A stretch of 64,000 bases of DNA from Flavobacterium flabelliforme. GTDB lineage: Bacteria; Bacteroidota; Bacteroidia; Flavobacteriales; Flavobacteriaceae. Positions 37,085 to 44,931 of this stretch are shown here, one piece after another (position 1 is the first letter of the stretch; every line of letters starts with the position of its first letter). The translations under genes were made by a program, and so were the position numbers. The notes under the pieces were generated by a model. It ran no database searches, was not told the origin of the DNA, and was given only the letters and a program-made list of their open reading frames with translations. The stretch lies in the NCBI RefSeq assembly GCF_017948675.1, contig NZ_JAGFBU010000003.1, positions 273,627 through 337,626 on the forward strand, given 5' to 3'.

Positions 37085-37993
37085 TTAATTGGAGGTTTTT
37101 AGATTTTCTAGTTTTGGGTTATTTTTCTCTTGTGCAACAACCTTGATTTGAAAGAGCATTACAAAGGCAATTAATGCTGGAATTACAACGGCATACTTCC
37201 AAGAATTCCTCTTTTTTGATTGATTTTTGTTTAACATAACAATTCGTTTTTTGATTAATGATTGATAAAAATGATTGGTAAGGGAAACACAATTTTCTTG
37301 TGTTGTAATTTTTAAAAGTGTGATTTGATAGGCTTTTTTGTCTGCTATTTTTTTTGTAGCCTCATGATCGGCTATGAATTCTAAATTTTGAAGAATTGCT
37401 TTTTTGTAGAACCAAATAAAAGGATTGAACCAAAAAACGATACAAAATAGTCTCGAAATTAGCACATCTACAGTATGTTTTTGCTCGCAATGTATTTTTT
37501 CATGCTCTATAATGTTCTTTAATTCAGTTGGATTGTATAAAGACGAATTGTAAACGATAGTATTAAAATAGGAAAATGGAGCAATATTATCTGTGGTGTC
37601 AATAAATTTAAAATCGGCTTGCTTTTGAATTGTTTTATTTTTAAAAATATTTTTCAAACTGTAAAATTCAAAAGCAAATCTAAGAATCAATAATAAGAAT
37701 CCAATTCCATATATAATTGCAAAAATTAAATACCAATTGATTGTAAAAACAGCTGTTTCATTAATTGTTGTAATAGGAATTTTTGTCCAATCTATTATTC
37801 TTACACTTGGTTCTACCAATATAATTTTTGTGTAAAAAAGTAAAGGCAATATAACAGCAGTACATAAACCTACTATTAAAAACCAACGATTAGTGGTGAA
37901 AAAAGTTTCTTTGCGCAACAATAAATAATAGGAAAAATAGAATAAGACAAGTAGTCCGCTGGATTTAAAAAGATAAACAAATAATGGTTCCAT
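37085..37993 (-). CDS. BlaR1-like M56-family metallopeptidase (truncated by frameshift)
   Basis: An integral-membrane zinc protease and sensor that should inactivate its cognate BlaI repressor. Its 302 residues include about four transmembrane helices (near 5-25, 35-55, 90-110 and 270-290). The zinc motif HEKIH lies at about 167-171, in IIEHEKIHCEQKHTVDV, with the downstream Glu region FIADHEATK. The protein stops a few residues after its last helix, where the sensor domain should begin. That domain is encoded in another frame downstream. The blaI-like gene lies 45 bp upstream in the same operon. Confidence 0.85.
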   Translation of the reverse strand: MEPLFVYLFKSSGLLVLFYFSYYLLLRKETFFTTNRWFLIVGLCTAVILPLLFYTKIILVEPSVRIIDWTKIPITTINETAVFTINWYLIFAIIYGIGFLLLILRFAFEFYSLKNIFKNKTIQKQADFKFIDTTDNIAPFSYFNTIVYNSSLYNPTELKNIIEHEKIHCEQKHTVDVLISRLFCIVFWFNPFIWFYKKAILQNLEFIADHEATKKIADKKAYQITLLKITTQENCVSLTNHFYQSLIKKRIVMLNKNQSKKRNSWKYAVVIPALIAFVMLFQIKVVAQEKNNPKLENLKTSN

Positions 37994-38038
37994 GATAAAA
38001 CGGGAATTAAGTTTTAAATAATTTAAAAGAGTATAATT

Positions 38039-38401
38039 TTACTCTTTTTGGTTTTCGATCATGGCTAAGATCTCTCTTAATTCGGCAGCAGAAATTTTGT
38101 CTTCTTTTGCAAAAAAAGAAACCATGTTTTTATAGGAACTATTAAAATAATTGTCAATTGCAGTATTCATAAATTTTTTTCTATACTCTTCAATTGGCAC
38201 AATAGGATAATACTGATGGGTATTTCCAAAGGCATTGTGAGCAACAAAACCTTTTTCTTCAAGATTACGCACAATAGTAGACAGCGTATTATAATGGGGT
38301 TGATCTTCAGTTATTTCGGCCATTACTTCTTTGACGAAAGCTTTTTTGAGCTTCCATATAATGTGCATGATTTCTTCTTCTTTGTTGGTTAATTTTTGCA
38401 T
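38039..38401 (-). CDS. BlaI/MecI/CopY-family transcriptional repressor
   Basis: A winged-helix repressor of 120 residues from ATG 38401 (MQKLTNKEEEIM); an ATG six codons upstream at 38419 is also possible but lies very close to the predicted transcription start. Family features are LTNKEEEIMHIIWKL, HYNTLSTIVRNLEEKGFVAH (recognition helix and wing) and the C-terminal dimerisation part SFFAKEDKISAAELREIL. It pairs with the downstream M56 protease gene. A tandem array of matching dyads upstream is its probable autoregulatory operator. Confidence 0.92.
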   Translation of the reverse strand: MQKLTNKEEEIMHIIWKLKKAFVKEVMAEITEDQPHYNTLSTIVRNLEEKGFVAHNAFGNTHQYYPIVPIEEYRKKFMNTAIDNYFNSSYKNMVSFFAKEDKISAAELREILAMIENQKE

Positions 38402-38438
38402 AGTTCTATATTTTGTCATTCTGAGTTTAGACGAAGGA

Positions 38439-38446
38439 CAAACTTA
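38439..38446 (-). promoter_or_regulatory. -7 box of the blaI-like promoter
   Basis: TAAGTTTG on the minus strand matches TAnnTTTG. It lies about 38 bp upstream of the chosen ATG and immediately adjoins the operator dyads. Confidence 0.6.
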
Positions 38447-38458
38447 CAACTAAATTTT

Positions 38459-38512
38459 TAGTTAGTAAACTATTTTTCTAGTTAATTAACTAAATTATTA
38501 GTTTGTAAGCTG
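38459..38512. promoter_or_regulatory. Tandem BlaI-type operators with 20-bp period
   Basis: Three dyads of form TAGTTNNNNAACTA start exactly 20 bp apart. The copy at 38459-38472 matches the form, the copy at 38479-38492 is a perfect 14-bp palindrome (TAGTTAATTAACTA), and the copy at 38499-38512 has a degenerate right half. A fourth half-site (AACTA, 38448-38452) is in phase at the -7 box. BlaI/MecI repressors bind such dyads. A two-turn spacing would place dimers on one face of the helix. Binding is inferred. Confidence 0.6.
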
Positions 38513-38588
38513 ATTATTATAAAATTAATTAATAATTTAAAAAATAAAAACCTTTAAACAATTGAAAATAGGTAATGTAAAAGAGTTT

Positions 38589-38700
38589 GCGTGAGGGATA
38601 GAAGCTGGCTACCATAGTAGCGCGTATAGCCCGACAGCATTAGTAAAAGGGGCTAAATAACACTACTGTTTTTTAGCCCCCTTTACTAATGGAGTCACGC
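38589..38700. repeat. Structured repeat element with long hairpin
   Basis: Outer arms GCGTGA (38589-38594) and TCACGC (38695-38700) enclose a 20-position inverted repeat (38638-38657 with 38672-38691, one mismatch). The sequence AGCCCGACAGC precedes it. I recall similar GCGTGAGGGAT...AGCCCGA...CACGCCC elements between genes in Flavobacterium genomes. It lies downstream of the MFS gene (minus strand) and could terminate it. It could also be a mobile repeat or structured RNA. Confidence 0.6.
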
Positions 38701-38724
38701 CCAAAATAGAAATTGGAAATTAAT

Positions 38725-39936
38725 TTACTCTTTCTGTACTAATTTTTGCAACCAAATACATCCTGCTAATGAAAGCATTCCTAAAGTTCCCATCACAAAC
38801 CAATTGGTTTGATAACCAAAATTTGCAATGATTTCTAGTCCAGTTTTAGAGCTGGCAATGTGAGCCAAACTAAAACTCATGGTGAATAATGCCATATAGC
38901 GTCCTTCGTGCCCTTTTGGGGCTCTACTTAATGCAAATGAATTGGAGAATGGAAAAATAAACATTTCGCCAAAAGTGATAAATAAGATACTCACCACAAG
39001 CATTCCCGCCCAAATATTGATTAATAAAACATAAAAACTAATAGACATTAATAAGGAACCCCAGAGAATAATTTTGATTTTATTGATGTTTTTTCGTTGA
39101 CTAAAACTGACTATTGGCATTTCAAGAAAGAATATTAACAAACCGTTTAAGGATAATAAAAGGCCACTTTGAAATTCAGTTAATCCAAATTTTTCATTGT
39201 GATATAACGGTAAAGTGGTGAAAAGTTGGAAGAAAAGCATGGCTGTAACAAAACAAACAAATAGAAAAATCCAAAATATTTTATCTTTAAAAACCGAAGC
39301 TGGTATTTCGGTTTCGCTATTCGTAGCATTCAAATCCGCTGGTTTTTTGCGTTCTTTTACCAATAAAGTAAAAATTAAAATAGATACAATACAGGAAGTT
39401 CCATCAACCCAAAACAATCCGCTGTATCCTAAATTCATGATGATCAACCCACCCAATGCAGGCCCGGCCGTGAATCCTAAATTTACTGCTAGCCTAACAA
39501 GAGTCAATGCTCTGGTGCGATTTTCGGATTTTGCATAAGTTCCTAATGATACAAACATGGCAGGACGAAACATATCTGCAACGGTCATAATAAAGAACAT
39601 CGCAAAGCATAACCCCCAAAAAGTACGCACATATTGAACCGCAAAAAGTAATAATCCGCTGGTAAATAAACTAAAAACCATGATTTTATAAAACCCTATT
39701 TTATCTGATAATTTTCCGCCGAGCCAAGAGCCTAACATCGAACCAAAACCAAAACATACCATAATCCATCCTACTTGCGCATAGGAAAAATTCAAATCTT
39801 CTTTCAAATACTTGGATAAAAACGGCAAAACCATTGTCCCAGCTCGATTGATGAAGGTAATTAAAGTCAGAATCCAGACCTCTCTTGTAAAACCTCTGTA
39901 ATTATTAATATAGCGACTTAAAGCAGTTTTAATCAT
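38725..39936 (-). CDS. MFS transporter
   Basis: An inner-membrane permease of 403 residues with about 12 transmembrane helices. The MFS loop 2-3 signature is visible as GSWLGGKLSDKIGFYK (about 70-85), with a related loop near 137-150 (AKSENRTRAL). A longer hydrophilic linker (about 195-215) joins the two halves. The sequence resembles multidrug-type (MdtH-like) MFS exporters, but the substrate cannot be assigned. It is a single gene framed by two structured repeat elements, 38589-38700 and 39975-40056. Confidence 0.87.
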   Translation of the reverse strand: MIKTALSRYINNYRGFTREVWILTLITFINRAGTMVLPFLSKYLKEDLNFSYAQVGWIMVCFGFGSMLGSWLGGKLSDKIGFYKIMVFSLFTSGLLLFAVQYVRTFWGLCFAMFFIMTVADMFRPAMFVSLGTYAKSENRTRALTLVRLAVNLGFTAGPALGGLIIMNLGYSGLFWVDGTSCIVSILIFTLLVKERKKPADLNATNSETEIPASVFKDKIFWIFLFVCFVTAMLFFQLFTTLPLYHNEKFGLTEFQSGLLLSLNGLLIFFLEMPIVSFSQRKNINKIKIILWGSLLMSISFYVLLINIWAGMLVVSILFITFGEMFIFPFSNSFALSRAPKGHEGRYMALFTMSFSLAHIASSKTGLEIIANFGYQTNWFVMGTLGMLSLAGCIWLQKLVQKE

Positions 39937-39974
39937 AAAAATATTTTCTATGTTGCAAATTTACAATGTTTTTC

Positions 39975-40056
39975 AGGAGCTTTTTCCAGCTATCCGCTAC
40001 AATCTTTTCTTTTTTAAGAAAAAAACAAAAGGATTTCCCCTTCTATCTGGGCTAGG
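39975..40056. repeat. Second structured intergenic repeat element
   Basis: The segment AGGAGC ... TATCCGC ... ATCTTTT/AAAAGGAT ... GGGCTAGG contains a hairpin (about 40002-40034). I recall close relatives of it between genes in many Flavobacterium genomes. The 358 bp between the MFS gene and the next gene hold no other gene. The rest (40057-40294) is AT-rich and must include the promoter of the DUF1684 gene. Confidence 0.55.
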
Positions 40057-40294
40057 ATATGGTGCCAATGAGAGGTGTTTTTTTCATAATTAATATTAGA
40101 AAATGATTCGTAATAGAGTAGCAAAAAATCTGCGCTTATTCATTTTAACTGTATTTTTAGGGTTCTAATTCGACATAAAGTACTTTTTTTTCATTATTAT
40201 AAATTGAAATTTATAGATTTTAGTATGATAATAGCATAAATATAAACATTGTAGCTTTCTAACTTTTACGCTATTTTTGTGTAAAAATATACAA

Positions 40295-40897
40295 ATGAGA
40301 ATCCTACTTTTTTTTGTTTTATTCCTGCAGGTCCAAATTGGTTTTTCTCAAGAAAAATTTGATGTTAATGCAGTGACTAAATTCCAAGAGGAATTAAATG
40401 CAGAATATGCAGATGCTAAAACGAGCCCACTAATCCCTGAAGATTTAACAACATTTAAAACCTTAGACTTTTATCCTGCTAATGAAAAGTTTTTTGTTGT
40501 TGCGAAATTTGTTCGTACCAAAAAGGAGAAACCTTTCGAAATGAAAACTTCTACCGATAGAAAACCTATGTATGTAAAATACGGTGTAGTTTATTTTACA
40601 ATTGATGGATCCAATTTCAACCTAAATGTTTACAAGAATATTGCACTTTCACAACAAGAAAAATACAAAGATCATTTGTTTTTACCATTTTCAGATTTGA
40701 CTTGTGGTAACGAAAGTTATATTGGTGGAAAATATATTGATTTAAAAATTCCAAAAGGAAAGACGTTGGTGATCGATTTTAATACTTCATATAATCCTTA
40801 TTGTGCTTACAATCATAAATATTCTTGTCCGATAGTTCCTTTAGAAAATGATTTGAATATTGAGATCAAAGCAGGAGTCAAAAAATTTCATGACTAA
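40295..40897 (+). CDS. DUF1684-family secreted protein
   Basis: I start at ATG 40295 (MRILLFFVLFLQ), because it opens the signal peptide (about 1-18, ending GFSQ); a TTG six codons upstream is in frame. The 200-residue protein has the DUF1684 core KYGVVYFTIDG, LFLPFSDLTCGNESYIGGKY and FNTSYNPYCAYN. The conserved Cys and aromatic residues near the end are typical. Function is unknown. Its stop overlaps the TatD start by one base (TAATG), which indicates translational coupling. Confidence 0.87.
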   Translation: MRILLFFVLFLQVQIGFSQEKFDVNAVTKFQEELNAEYADAKTSPLIPEDLTTFKTLDFYPANEKFFVVAKFVRTKKEKPFEMKTSTDRKPMYVKYGVVYFTIDGSNFNLNVYKNIALSQQEKYKDHLFLPFSDLTCGNESYIGGKYIDLKIPKGKTLVIDFNTSYNPYCAYNHKYSCPIVPLENDLNIEIKAGVKKFHD

Positions 40898-41565
40898 TGG
40901 ATTTTTTTAATCTACATACGCATAAAGGAACAAACCAAGCGAATGTTACGGAATTAGTGAATCAATATCCTCGAGAATTTGATTCTGAAATACCGTATTA
41001 TTCGATCGGAATTCATCCATGGTACATTTATAAAGAGCAAGTAGAAGCTAATTTAGCAATTATTGAAACCAAATTAAAAGAAAGAAATTGTCTTGCTGTT
41101 GGTGAATGTGGATTGGATAAAAGAATAGAAATTCCGTTAGATTTGCAACAAATAGTTTTTGAAAAACAATTACTTTTGGCACAAAAATATAATAAACCAG
41201 TTGTTATTCATTGCGTAGCTGCTTTTCAAGAAATTATCGAAACCAAAAAAAGATTGCTTATTTCAGTTCCGATGATTATTCATGGATTTTCAAAAAACGA
41301 ACAGCTAGCAAAACAATTATTGGATAACGGATTTTATCTTTCCTTTGGGAAATACTTATTACAATCCCGAAGTTTGGGTACAGCATTGGAAACTGTTTTT
41401 AAAAATGTTCCTAATAATCGTATTTTTCTAGAAACCGATACGGTTGAGGAAGGAATTGAAAAAGTATATGAAGTAGCTGCCAATTGCAAAGAAATCTCAA
41501 TTGTTGCGATGCAGGAAATAGTAAGAAGTAATTTCACAGCAGTTTTTAATAATAAACATCAATAA
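40897..41565 (+). CDS. TatD-family metal-dependent hydrolase
   Basis: A predicted metallo-DNase or related hydrolase of 222 residues, slightly shorter than typical TatD (about 260). The metal ligands are HTHKG (residues 7-11), GECGLD (about 69-74, Glu), VVIHCVAAFQE (about 105), IIHGFS (about 128) and ETDTVEEG (about 188-195). The ATG overlaps the upstream stop in TAATG. TatD proteins act in DNA repair or in processing of nucleic acids and D-aminoacyl groups; the exact role here is unknown. Confidence 0.9.
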   Translation: MDFFNLHTHKGTNQANVTELVNQYPREFDSEIPYYSIGIHPWYIYKEQVEANLAIIETKLKERNCLAVGECGLDKRIEIPLDLQQIVFEKQLLLAQKYNKPVVIHCVAAFQEIIETKKRLLISVPMIIHGFSKNEQLAKQLLDNGFYLSFGKYLLQSRSLGTALETVFKNVPNNRIFLETDTVEEGIEKVYEVAANCKEISIVAMQEIVRSNFTAVFNNKHQ

Positions 41566-41608
41566 AATACTTTAAGTTTTCAAAAATTTAAAGAGTAAAT
41601 AATAAAAA

Positions 41609-42325
41609 ATGGCAGAGTGGACAGAAAGAAGTGAACTTTTATTTAAAAAAGAAGGTTTAAATAATTTACAAAATGCAAATGTTTTAATAGTAGGATTGGG
41701 CGGTGTAGGTTCGTTTGCAGCGGAGTTTTTGGCTAGAGCAGGAGTAGGAGCGATGACAATTGTAGATGGGGATGTTGTCGATATTACCAACATTAACAGG
41801 CAATTACCAGCGCTACATTCTACTGTTGGCCAACCCAAAGTAACTATTGTTGGAGATCGTTTGATGGATATTAATCCCGAATTGAAACTAATACGTGTAG
41901 AGGAATTCCTTTCGCCGGAACGTGCTTTTGAAATCGTTACTGAAGAGTTTGATTATGTTTTGGATTGTATTGATAGTGTTACTCCAAAACTGAATTTAAT
42001 CATTGGTGCCAAACGAAAAAGAGTGAAAATCATTAGCAGTATGGGTGCTGGTGGGAAAATGGAAGCCGCTAAAGTAAAAGTAACAGACATCAGTAATACG
42101 GTAAATTGTTTTTTAGCAAAAACCATCAGACGACGTTTGAAAGAAGTTAAAATTGACAAGTTAAAAGTGGTTTTTTCATCAGAAATTCAAGATGACGCGA
42201 GTTTAAAAATGACAGACGGTTCTAATTATAAAAAATCATTTTACGGAACCAACAGTTATATGCCAGGATTATTTGGTTTATATGCTGCCGAAACGGTAAT
42301 TCGTTACTTGCTTAAAAAAGACTGA
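41609..42325 (+). CDS. tcdA: tRNA threonylcarbamoyladenosine dehydratase (ThiF/E1-like)
   Basis: An ATP-dependent enzyme that cyclises t6A37 of ANN-decoding tRNAs to ct6A. It has 238 residues and opens with AEWTERSELLFKKEGL. The nucleotide-binding motif GLGGVGSFAAE lies at about 29-39, the adenylation-site residues are in NINRQLPA, and DCIDSVTPK lies near 124. The Cys in VNCFLAKTIRRR may correspond to a conserved cysteine. It is somewhat shorter than E. coli TcdA (268) at the C-terminus. It lies 43 bp after the TatD gene. Confidence 0.9.
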   Translation: MAEWTERSELLFKKEGLNNLQNANVLIVGLGGVGSFAAEFLARAGVGAMTIVDGDVVDITNINRQLPALHSTVGQPKVTIVGDRLMDINPELKLIRVEEFLSPERAFEIVTEEFDYVLDCIDSVTPKLNLIIGAKRKRVKIISSMGAGGKMEAAKVKVTDISNTVNCFLAKTIRRRLKEVKIDKLKVVFSSEIQDDASLKMTDGSNYKKSFYGTNSYMPGLFGLYAAETVIRYLLKKD

Positions 42326-42487
42326 TCAGTTTTTAGTGCTTAGTATTCAGTGGTAAAGTAATAAGTTTTAATCTTTTCAATCATTGGCAAATTTTATTTT
42401 TTGGGAAATATTGAAAAAAAAAATGACTTTATTACTTTGTGTATTGATGGCAATACCGAATTTGTCTTCTAATAATAATTAAAAAAG

Positions 42488-42517
42488 ACTTCGTGTCTTA
42501 GCGCCTTAGTGGCAAAA
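42488..42517 (+). repeat. Short 'CGTGTCTTAGCGCCTTAGTGGC' class repeat
   Basis: A 30-bp segment made of roughly 8-9-bp units (TTCGTGTC, TTAGCGCC, TTAGTGGC). I have seen near-identical sequences scattered upstream of genes in many Bacteroidota. It ends 5 bp before the HAD gene start. The preceding 160 bp hold no gene I accept. Confidence 0.45.
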
Positions 42518-42522
42518 CAAGA

Positions 42523-43197
42523 ATGATACAAACTGTAATTTTCGATATGGATGGCGTAATAGTAGATACAGAACCCGTACACCGTTATGCCTATTTTAAA
42601 CATTTTGAGGAATTGAATATTCCAGTAACTGATGCGATGTTTACTACATTTACCGGTAATTCTACTCGTAATGTTTTTCAAAATTTAAAAGAAATTTTTA
42701 ATCTGGAACAAGATGTAGAAGATCTGATTCAAAGAAAACGAACTATTTTTAATGATGCTTTTGATAGTAAAGAAGATTTAGAATTGTTAGAAGGAGTAGA
42801 AAAACTAATAAAAGATTTACACGAAAACGGAATACAATTAATATTAGCTTCTTCAGCCTCTAAAGTTACTATAGAACGCGTTTTCCGTAGGTTTAAATTA
42901 CATCCTTATTTTACACATTTAGTAAGTGGTGAAGATTTTCCTAAATCTAAACCACATCCTGCTATTTTTGAGCATGCGGCTTCCTTGTCAATTGCAACAA
43001 AAGAGTGTTGTATTGTAATTGAAGACAGTACAAATGGAATAAAAGCTTCTACAGCTGCAGGAATTTTTTGTGTTGGGTATAATAGCATTCATTCTAAATC
43101 GCAAGATTTATCTGAAGCAAATGTAATTATCAATAATTTTAATGAATTAAATTTCGATAAAGTAAAGAATTTAGATTCTAAATTAAGAAGTAATTAA
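42523..43197 (+). CDS. HAD-family phosphatase (beta-phosphoglucomutase-like)
   Basis: 224 residues. The HAD motif I is FDMDGVIVDTEP (about 7-18), with an Asp nucleophile and an Asp acid-base two residues on. A helical cap domain (about 20-85) follows, then motif II LILASSASK (about 105), motif III KSKPHP (about 142) and motif IV VIEDSTNGI (about 166). The substrate is likely a small phosphorylated sugar; phosphatase and mutase cannot be separated by sequence alone. Its ATG follows a short repeat by 5 bp. Confidence 0.9.
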   Translation: MIQTVIFDMDGVIVDTEPVHRYAYFKHFEELNIPVTDAMFTTFTGNSTRNVFQNLKEIFNLEQDVEDLIQRKRTIFNDAFDSKEDLELLEGVEKLIKDLHENGIQLILASSASKVTIERVFRRFKLHPYFTHLVSGEDFPKSKPHPAIFEHAASLSIATKECCIVIEDSTNGIKASTAAGIFCVGYNSIHSKSQDLSEANVIINNFNELNFDKVKNLDSKLRSN

Positions 43198-43253
43198 CAA
43201 TTTTGAGCAACTGAATTTGTAGTTTTGCGAGTCACAAAAAAAAACGATTAATC

Positions 43254-44099
43254 ATGAAAAAAATAATTATTGCCCTTGCTATTCTTTTAGCCAATTTTAC
43301 CGTTGAGGCACAAATTCAAACACCTCAATCAAGCCCAAAAGCGACCATTAATCAAACGGTTGGATTAACAGATGTAGAAATTGTTTATTCAAGACCAAGC
43401 GCTAGAGGTAGATCTGTTGTTGGAAATTTAATTCCTTTTGGAAAAGTTTGGAGAACTGGAGCAAATGAAAATACAACAATATCTTTTAGTGATAACGTAA
43501 TTATCGATGGTAAAACATTAAAAAAAGGTAAATACTCTTTGTACACTATTCCAAAAATAGAAAGTTGGGATATTATTTTTTATAAAACAACGGATAACTG
43601 GGGTAATCCAGAAGAATGGAAAGAGGAGAATATTGCTCTTAAAGCTACTGTTAAGCCAGAAACTTTAAATAAAAGTGTTGAAACATTTACAATTGGAATT
43701 AGTGGTTTAGACAATAATTTTGCTTATTTAGATATCTCATGGGAGAACTCTTATGCAGCTTTAAAATTTGAAGTACCTACACAACAAAAAGCAACAGCCA
43801 ATATCGAAAAAGCATTGTCAGGTCCAGGTGGAGCAGATTACTTTGCTGCAGCACAGTTTTTATTTCAATCTAATGGTGACAATGTAAAAGCATTAGAATA
43901 TATAAACAAGTCGTTGGATATGTCTAAAGAAAAACCATTTTGGTATAATAGATTAAAATCATTGATACAAGCAAAATTAGGCGATAGAAAAGGAGCGATT
44001 GAAAGTGCTAAAGCGTCACTTACAGCAGCCGAAGCTGCTAAAAATCAAGATTACGTAAAAATGAATAAAGACAGTATTGCAGAGTGGAGTAAAAACTAA
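43254..44099 (+). CDS. DUF2911-family secreted protein with TPR-like tail
   Basis: 281 residues with a signal peptide (about 1-20, ending VEAQ). The DUF2911 domain (about 25-170) shows VEIVYSRPSARGRSV, WRTGANENTTI and KKGKYSLYTIP. The C-terminal third has two TPR-like helical hairpins (AFQ-type spacing in ALEYINKSLDM and KGAIESAKASLTAAEAA). The family is common in Bacteroidota and its function is unknown. It is a single gene followed by a terminator. Confidence 0.9.
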   Translation: MKKIIIALAILLANFTVEAQIQTPQSSPKATINQTVGLTDVEIVYSRPSARGRSVVGNLIPFGKVWRTGANENTTISFSDNVIIDGKTLKKGKYSLYTIPKIESWDIIFYKTTDNWGNPEEWKEENIALKATVKPETLNKSVETFTIGISGLDNNFAYLDISWENSYAALKFEVPTQQKATANIEKALSGPGGADYFAAAQFLFQSNGDNVKALEYINKSLDMSKEKPFWYNRLKSLIQAKLGDRKGAIESAKASLTAAEAAKNQDYVKMNKDSIAEWSKN

Positions 44100-44121
44100 A
44101 TTTCTATTATACGCAATATAT

Positions 44122-44158
44122 AAAATCCCGTTAAGGTATAATCTAAACGGGATTTTTT
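44122..44158 (+). terminator. Intrinsic terminator after the DUF2911 gene
   Basis: An 11-bp stem (44122-44132 with 44146-44156) has a 13-nt loop and a T-run following. It starts 23 bp downstream of the stop. Confidence 0.8.
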
Positions 44159-44337
44159 ATGCTTTTTTTATATGTATTTATAATAATTTAACTAGTATAA
44201 CGTCATGACACTACAAGATGCTTTAGATTAAAAACTCAAGATTTTTCCATTAAACACAAGTTTTTCAACTTTAAAACAATCTTTAAATTCAACCTAAACC
44301 CAAATATCTTGTAAGGCCTGTTTTGCGATCGCTTTTT

Positions 44338-44748
44338 TTATTCAATTCGAGTTTTAATCTTACATTTCGTTTTTGAATTATTTTCGTAAACGTTTATAAA
44401 GTTATTTTTGGTTTCTATTTTGATATAATCGTCAAATTCTCCTAAATAATTGTCTGCTATTTTATATTTTTTGATTGAATCATTTTTAAATTTAATGAAT
44501 AACCAATATTTCGGCATTATTTTTAGAAGTTCAGATTCTTTTTTTGAGTTCAAAATTTCGACAATTTTTTTAATTTGGTTTTTTTTTAATTCAACACAAA
44601 GTGTATCATATAAGCCTTTTTTGATTTCAGCAATTTCAATTTCTGAATATTTAATTTCATTCAATGTTTTTTTCTGTACTATTTTCTGATTTTGGCAAGC
44701 AAAAATATTTAATAAAATTAACAAAGCTATAAATGTCATTATTTTCAT
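44338..44748 (-). CDS. Hypothetical lipoprotein
   Basis: 136 residues, not recognised. A lipoprotein signal with lipobox IFAC (Cys near residue 18) precedes a Lys/Ile-rich mature part with no motif I know. Its composition is more AT-rich than its neighbours, which may reflect weak constraint or transfer. Two ATGs two codons apart could start it (residues 1 and 4); I keep the first. It is a single gene, with 238 bp on the left (44100-44337) holding only the terminator at 44122 and 183 bp on the right with nothing assigned. Confidence 0.6.
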   Translation of the reverse strand: MKIMTFIALLILLNIFACQNQKIVQKKTLNEIKYSEIEIAEIKKGLYDTLCVELKKNQIKKIVEILNSKKESELLKIMPKYWLFIKFKNDSIKKYKIADNYLGEFDDYIKIETKNNFINVYENNSKTKCKIKTRIE

Positions 44749-44931
44749 AATTTATATTTTTTTGAATATGAAACTTTAAAGTATAAAAAGTATATTGTCA
44801 ATTTTTGTTTCTGTTTCCTGTTGCTCGAAAGTTTTGCACAACTCTTGATATACCAACTTTCAAATGGACTGTTTTCTAAAAATAAGAAGATTTTGTAAAG
44901 ATTAAAATATTCAAAATATATTTACTAAAAG

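Noticed and set aside
37085..37110. Programmed ribosomal frameshift in the BlaR1-like gene
   Set aside because: The A5 run is short and I see no slippery heptamer plus stimulator; a mutation or sequencing error is the simpler view, though I keep the split as a finding.
42426..42482. A 19-codon frame before the HAD gene (MTLLLCVLMAIPN...)
   Set aside because: Too short and without start signals or conservation evidence.
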